From positions 1,364,001 through 1,428,000 of the forward strand of contig NZ_JAUTAL010000001.1 in the NCBI RefSeq assembly GCF_030818575.1: DNA of 64,000 nucleotides. The letters are read 5' to 3'. The stretch comes from Chryseobacterium camelliae (GTDB taxonomy: Bacteria; Bacteroidota; Bacteroidia; Flavobacteriales; Weeksellaceae). The notes under the pieces were generated by a model. That model was not told the origin of the DNA, did no database searches, and saw only the letters and a program-made list of their open reading frames with translations. Of the stretch, positions 60,184-64,000 are shown one piece after another (within the stretch, counting starts at the first letter, position 1; every line of letters starts with the position of its first letter). The position numbers and the translations under genes are program-made.

Positions 60184-61464
60184 ATGAACAAATTAAGTAA
60201 TATCAGTACATTCCGGGCGTTCAGAAGTACGAATTATACATTGTACTTTTTTGGACGTTCTGTATCGCAGTTTGGGACATGGATGCAGCGTACAGCAGTA
60301 GTATGGGTTGTATACAGCATGACGCAGTCTGCATTCATGCTGGGGCTGACCATTTTTGCGGAGCAGTTTCCGTCTTTTTTATTTTCAGCTTTCGGAGGGG
60401 TTGCAGCAGACCGGTATAACCGGTATAGAATTATACAGATCACTCAGATTTTGTCATTAATCCAGGCATCTCTGCTGGCCTTTCTGGTCATGACCGGACA
60501 CCAGAATATCTGGAGCTTTATTATATTAAGTGTCTTTCTGGGCATTATTAATGCTTACGATGTTCCTGCGCGCCAGGCAATGATCAATGAAGTTGTAACA
60601 GATGATGAAGACCTTCCGAGTGCGCTTTCACTGAGTGCGGCAATGGCGAGTATCGCAAAGTTAGCTGGTCCCGCTTTATCGGGAATTATCCTTCAGAAAT
60701 TCGGTGCAGGAGCATGTTTTCTGATCAATGCTGCAAGCTTTGCAGCCGTCATGGCTTCCATTTCACTGATGAAAATAACTGTCATACCTAAAAAGCAAAC
60801 CAAAAAAGGAACTTTTACAGAATTGGCAGAAGGCTTCAGGTATCTAAGAAAAGAGCCTTCCATCAGTATGGTAATCATTATGCTGAGTATTACAGGATTA
60901 CTGATCTTACCTTATGACACTTTAATTCCGGTGTATGCAAAGGAGATTTTTAAAGGTGATGCTAAAACATTTGGCTATATCTCAAGTTTTATTGGTATCG
61001 GGGCTGTTCTGGGAACGGTATTTCTTGCTTCGTTAAAGAAAGGTGCCTCCATGAGGAATATCCTCATCCTGAGTACAATGATCCTGAGTATCGGACTGAT
61101 CCTCTTTTCATATACCACAAACTTTTACTGGTCTATGTTTTTTGCTGCGCTAACGGGATTGGGAGGCGTTGCTCAATTTACCACCTGCAATATCATTGTG
61201 CAATCTGAAGTCATCCCTGAAATGCGTTCAAGAGCTATAAGCATCCTGCTGACTGCTATATTTGGAATGCTGCCTTTGGGAAGTGTGCTGATCGGGTTTG
61301 TTTCAGAGAGGATAGGCGCTCCCACAACCTTATTGCTGGAAGGTATTGCAGGAATTGTAATTGCTGTCGTATTTTGGAATTTATTATTTAAAAATAAGAA
61401 AACAAAAGCCGTCGACGAAGAATTATTAGAAAAATCTGAAGAACAATTTATCAATAAAATATAA
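60184..61464 (+). CDS. MFS transporter (EntS-like exporter)
   Basis: 426 aa with 12 predicted helices. The sequence RSTNYTLYFFGRSVSQFGTWMQRTAVVWVVYSMTQSAFMLGLTIFAEQFPSFLFSAFGGVAADRYNR is typical of the EntS/MFS_3 group, including the loop 2-3 motif GGVAADRYNRYR. Such proteins export enterobactin-type siderophores or drugs. It is flanked by a TetR repressor and, four bases downstream, an isochorismatase-fold hydrolase, so the exported compound may be an aromatic product. No siderophore synthase is nearby. Confidence 0.93.
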   Translation: MNKLSNISTFRAFRSTNYTLYFFGRSVSQFGTWMQRTAVVWVVYSMTQSAFMLGLTIFAEQFPSFLFSAFGGVAADRYNRYRIIQITQILSLIQASLLAFLVMTGHQNIWSFIILSVFLGIINAYDVPARQAMINEVVTDDEDLPSALSLSAAMASIAKLAGPALSGIILQKFGAGACFLINAASFAAVMASISLMKITVIPKKQTKKGTFTELAEGFRYLRKEPSISMVIIMLSITGLLILPYDTLIPVYAKEIFKGDAKTFGYISSFIGIGAVLGTVFLASLKKGASMRNILILSTMILSIGLILFSYTTNFYWSMFFAALTGLGGVAQFTTCNIIVQSEVIPEMRSRAISILLTAIFGMLPLGSVLIGFVSERIGAPTTLLLEGIAGIVIAVVFWNLLFKNKKTKAVDEELLEKSEEQFINKI

Positions 61465-61468
61465 TACA

Positions 61469-62017
61469 ATGAAAAACACAGCCCTATTGGTGATGGATAT
61501 GCAGTCATCAATATTAAGTACCTTACCTGATACACAAGAATTGGTATCTAACATTAAAAAGGCTATTCAAGCCGCAAGAAACCATCAGATTCCCGTAATT
61601 TATATCACTGTAAACTTCAGAAAGGGAATGCCGGAGATCAGTGCGAACAATAAAGCATTTTCGGCTATGAAGACCCGTATGGCAGATCTTGACATGAAAG
61701 AATGGGCAACAATACATCCGGAACTCACTCCTGAAGAACATGATATTATTATTGCTAAAAAAAGATTCAGTGCTTTTACGGGAAGTGACCTTGAAATTGT
61801 TCTGCGTGGATTGGATATTCAACATCTGGTAGTGACCGGGGTCTCCACCAGCGGAGTTGTTTTGTCTACAATAAGAGAGGCTTCAGATAAGGATTATCAG
61901 CTTACTGTGATTAGAGATTGCTGTAAAGATGGTGACGAAGAGGTGCACAGCGTACTGATAAACAAAATTTTCCCAAGACAGGCCGATGTTATCTCTGTAA
62001 ATGAGTGGCTGAGATAA
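61469..62017 (+). CDS. Isochorismatase-fold hydrolase lacking the usual Cys
   Basis: 182 aa. Asp10 (VMDMQ) and Lys97 (AKKRFSAF) of the catalytic triad are present. The cis-peptide region VTGVSTSGVVLSTIREA has Val130 where cysteine hydrolases such as nicotinamidase carry the nucleophilic Cys. The change is seen in true isochorismatases, so a vinyl-ether hydrolysis without a thiol is possible, or the protein is inactive. It starts four bases after the MFS gene and is the last gene of the TetR-MFS operon. Confidence 0.9.
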   Translation: MKNTALLVMDMQSSILSTLPDTQELVSNIKKAIQAARNHQIPVIYITVNFRKGMPEISANNKAFSAMKTRMADLDMKEWATIHPELTPEEHDIIIAKKRFSAFTGSDLEIVLRGLDIQHLVVTGVSTSGVVLSTIREASDKDYQLTVIRDCCKDGDEEVHSVLINKIFPRQADVISVNEWLR

Positions 62018-62018
62018 A

Positions 62019-62231
62019 TCAGAAACAAAAAAGTATTTTCCATTTTGTTACCGTATTTCTGCTCAGCTTAAAATGCCTGGCCAGCTAGCTGTTGTTCAGC
62101 CCGTTCTTTTTCTGGTACTCCAGGATTTCTAAAATAGTTTTTTGATCATAAGATTTAAGCTTCTGGTCAAGATGAGAGTCGGTTCTGCTCTTTGCACCGC
62201 TGATTATCCGGTCAAGTTTGATAACATTCAT
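62019..62231 (-). pseudogene. Small HTH protein gene with an in-frame TAG
   Basis: From ATG at 62231 the frame reads MNVIKLDRIISGAKSRTDSH and continues for 48 codons to a TAG at 62085-62087. It then continues LARHFKLSRNTVTKWK to a TGA at 62019. The join LNNS-stop-LARHFKLS would read LNNSQLARHFKLS if one base were changed (CAG to TAG). The restored 70-residue protein has a helix-turn-helix of the transposase/HTH type common in Bacteroidota. It is probably a recent nonsense pseudogene. Confidence 0.7.
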
Positions 62232-62321
62232 AATACTGATGACTTTTTTCATGAATATCGTCCTGCATTGGCAAGCTTTATCAGGATATTTTTTTTATAA
62301 TCCGGCTTTGCATTCGTTGTA

Positions 62322-62753
62322 TCAGCTTTTTTTATGGTATTTACTGATCCATTTATATATTGTGGCTCTGGGAATTCTGTATTGTTGTATAATCTCAGGT
62401 ATGGTTTTCTCACCCATTGTGATCAGTTCCAGGATAAAATCAATGATTTCCTTTGTATAGATATTCTTTCTGAAAACCGGAAGGCTGGAAGACCTGTTGA
62501 GCGCAGACTTATTTTCATCTGATGCCGGAGGTGCATAGAGAATCATATGCTGGGTATAAAGCCGGAAAAAATCGTATTCCAGAAGTTTACTCCATCGCAG
62601 GAGGAGCTCAGTATCCAGCGATCGTATCTGATACATTTCAGAGACCTGATCTTCCGTACAGCCGATGAATTTGCATATCCGGGATATTTCTATTTCTTTT
62701 TCAGCAGCTTTTTTTTCGATCAGGTTTCCGATATGGATATTCTTAAAATTCAT
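62322..62753 (-). CDS. HTH protein, 143 aa, transposase-accessory-like
   Basis: The C-terminal 45 residues form a Psq/IS3-OrfA-like helix-turn-helix (TKEIIDFILELITMGEKTIPEIIQQYRIPRATIYKWISKYHKK). The N-terminal part (IHIGNLIEKKAAEKEIEISRICKFIGCTEDQVSEMYQIRSLDTELLLRWSKLLEYDFFRLYTQHM) resembles a Cro-type HTH seen in many Chryseobacterium proteins. It ends 90 bases before the start of the HTH pseudogene on the same strand, so both may be relics or accessory parts of one mobile unit. No DDE transposase domain is nearby. The exact role is unknown. Confidence 0.7.
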   Translation of the reverse strand: MNFKNIHIGNLIEKKAAEKEIEISRICKFIGCTEDQVSEMYQIRSLDTELLLRWSKLLEYDFFRLYTQHMILYAPPASDENKSALNRSSSLPVFRKNIYTKEIIDFILELITMGEKTIPEIIQQYRIPRATIYKWISKYHKKS

Positions 62754-63577
62754 GGTATAAGATATAGTGTTTAATTAGTATTGAAGGGTGAATGTAATTG
62801 AGAGAGGTAAGTATTTTTGAACATTGTAAGGTTTTTGATGCAGCAGCGTGTGTGGTTCTCCTGGTTTTCTTTAAAAAGGATTATGTCCCTGTTTTTCACA
62901 ACGTACTCATTACATGTACCATTGCAGATGTGTGCGCATAAATATTTTATGAATTGAAAATGTATGAGAGAGGAAAGAGCAGAAAAGCAATCCATGATTT
63001 TCATTTTAATCTTAAAATATTACCTGAATGAATACCAATGTTTATCATACCTTAAATGTCAGCTAAAATAGTCCTGGATTGATTATACCTGACTATTTTC
63101 AGCAAAGCTATGCGAATGAATAATTTTTTCTGAGCTGCAATTGCCTTTCTGCATCTTCGGCTTTGTATTGTACTGGTTTGATTCTTATTCTGGCAAATCG
63201 TGACTGATTAATTTTTAATTATCTTTTCTTTAAATTGTGGATTGGTGTCAGTCATTTTGTCTTAAACTTTATTGATCATTCCAAAATTTTTTTTTAAAAA
63301 TCAAATTGTAAAAAGATCATTCGATTTCTATATTATTATAATCATACACGAAGAAAAAAATACGAATCTAAAAAAGAAAATAAGTTTTAAGATAAAATTT
63401 CTCAAATTAAAAAATATCCCTATATTTACGCCGTTTAACGCGATTGTGAATGATTCCGGGCTATCCGGCCTTACAATTATGATCCATATCGGTGATTAGG
63501 CAAATGTAATATCAACAAACTCATTACTGTAGAAGCTTAAAATCTAAACCACTCAGTAATAAAAAATGTAACCCTCT
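62754..63577. other. Long AT-rich region without a supported gene
   Basis: A 75-codon frame at 63272-63499 is made of Ile, Lys and Phe in a poly-A/T stretch and looks like chance. A near-consensus box TATATTTA (63421-63428) may start the transcript for the lipoprotein at 63578. I see no RNA fold or repeat of note in the rest. Confidence 0.5.
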
Positions 63578-63949
63578 ATGAAGAAACTGTTTTTACTCTT
63601 TTTAACTGCTTTTACCTTATTCAGCTGCAGCTCAGATGATGATACGATTTATGACTTCATAGGAACCTGGTCCGGAAGCTATACCGGAAATGATAAAGGA
63701 ACCTGGAATATTGTTGTCGCTACCGATGGAAAAGTTACCGGAACCATGCATTCTGATCAGAATAATGAAAATTACAATATTTCAGGGCATCTTACAGAGT
63801 CCGGTGAACTGAGTGCCTCAGTAGGACTGCCTTCAGACGGTGAATTCAGAGGAAACTTAGGAAGAGATAAGAACGCAAGTGGTACATGGAGAAATTCAGT
63901 ACCAAACCCGGACAGGGCTGGTGACTGGACCGGAAAAAAGGATAAATAA
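63578..63949 (+). CDS. Small lipoprotein, 123 aa
   Basis: Signal peptide with lipobox LFSC (Cys17) followed by an SSDDDT acidic spacer, which in Bacteroidota can act as a surface-export signal for lipoproteins. The mature part is a repetitive beta-sheet pattern of GTW/GTM motifs (FIGTWSGSYTG, KGTWNIVVATDGKVTGTMHS, NYNISGHLTESGELSASVG, GEFRGNLGRDKNASGTW), like a small lipocalin-like or bacterial beta-barrel fold. Function is unknown. A terminator follows. Confidence 0.8.
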   Translation: MKKLFLLFLTAFTLFSCSSDDDTIYDFIGTWSGSYTGNDKGTWNIVVATDGKVTGTMHSDQNNENYNISGHLTESGELSASVGLPSDGEFRGNLGRDKNASGTWRNSVPNPDRAGDWTGKKDK

Positions 63950-63966
63950 TAAAATTGAACATCATA

Positions 63967-63994
63967 AGGCCTCATCATCATGAGGCTTTTTTTT
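63967..63994 (+). terminator. Terminator of the 123-aa lipoprotein gene
   Basis: GCCTCA (63969-63974) pairs with TGAGGC (63981-63986), followed by a T8 run. Confidence 0.82.
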
Positions 63995-64000
63995 ATGCAT

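Noticed and set aside
63272..63499. A 75-codon open frame rich in Ile, Lys and Phe
   Set aside because: It is driven by a poly-A/T stretch with no ribosome site or family signal.
1..64000. CRISPR arrays, rRNA operons, defence islands and toxin-antitoxin pairs
   Set aside because: No regularly spaced repeats, rRNA sequence or matching gene pairs were seen on either strand.

Overview
The window looks like a chromosomal segment of a member of the Bacteroidota, most likely a Chryseobacterium-type flavobacterium (Weeksellaceae). The evidence is the flavobacterial promoter box TAnnTTTG in front of most transcription units, a PorQ type IX secretion protein next to cmk, a TamL-type lipoprotein of the BamA family, a ResB-CcsA fusion for cytochrome c maturation, and the lysine 6-transaminase plus ALDH7 pair known from Flavobacterium lutescens. 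No database search was possible; all names rest on motifs, length and gene order.

Layout. 0-4 kb: end of an unidentified gene, a hypothetical gene, tRNA-Arg(CCT), a serine hydrolase lipoprotein, an XRE-type regulator with a likely own operator, and a tiny Cys-rich lipoprotein. 4-13 kb: uvrA, a TonB-dependent receptor with a DUF2490-like partner, and an HD-hydrolase/M48-protease pair. 13-20 kb: a minus-strand fatty acid beta-oxidation operon (MarR regulator, FadN-like multifunctional enzyme, thiolase, acyl-CoA dehydrogenase). Two insert-like cassettes interrupt it: a REP-associated (RAYT) transposase with four REP-like palindromes, and a four-helix-bundle gene flanked by 18-bp inverted repeats. 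20-27 kb: a FecCD/ATPase importer with a thioredoxin-like lipoprotein, a PaaE-like reductase translationally coupled to a SanA-like protein, and tamL/trmH-like genes whose start regions overlap head to head. 27-39 kb: envelope small proteins, cmk, porQ, pyrH-frr, a secreted-protein gene broken by an in-frame TGA, lptF/G-like, lolA-like and ftsK. 38-46 kb: a Crp/Fnr regulator, a decayed oxidoreductase start, GNAT and metallo-beta-lactamase-fold genes, ccsBA, and an SPFH/Arc pair. 46-50 kb: lysine catabolism. 50-57 kb: a GbsR-type regulator with a complete RND tripartite efflux system. 57-64 kb: GNAT-MarR pair, tRNA-Ala(GGC), a compact tRNA-like fold, e(P4)-type phosphatase, TetR-MFS-isochorismatase operon, HTH gene relics and a lipoprotein.

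Most of the window is housekeeping. The least routine signals are the RAYT/REP locus and the four-helix cassette inside the fad operon, the reciprocal tamL/trmH promoters, several palindromic operators matched to adjacent regulators, and two single-stop pseudogenes. I did not find CRISPR, prophage, rRNA or a clear defence island.
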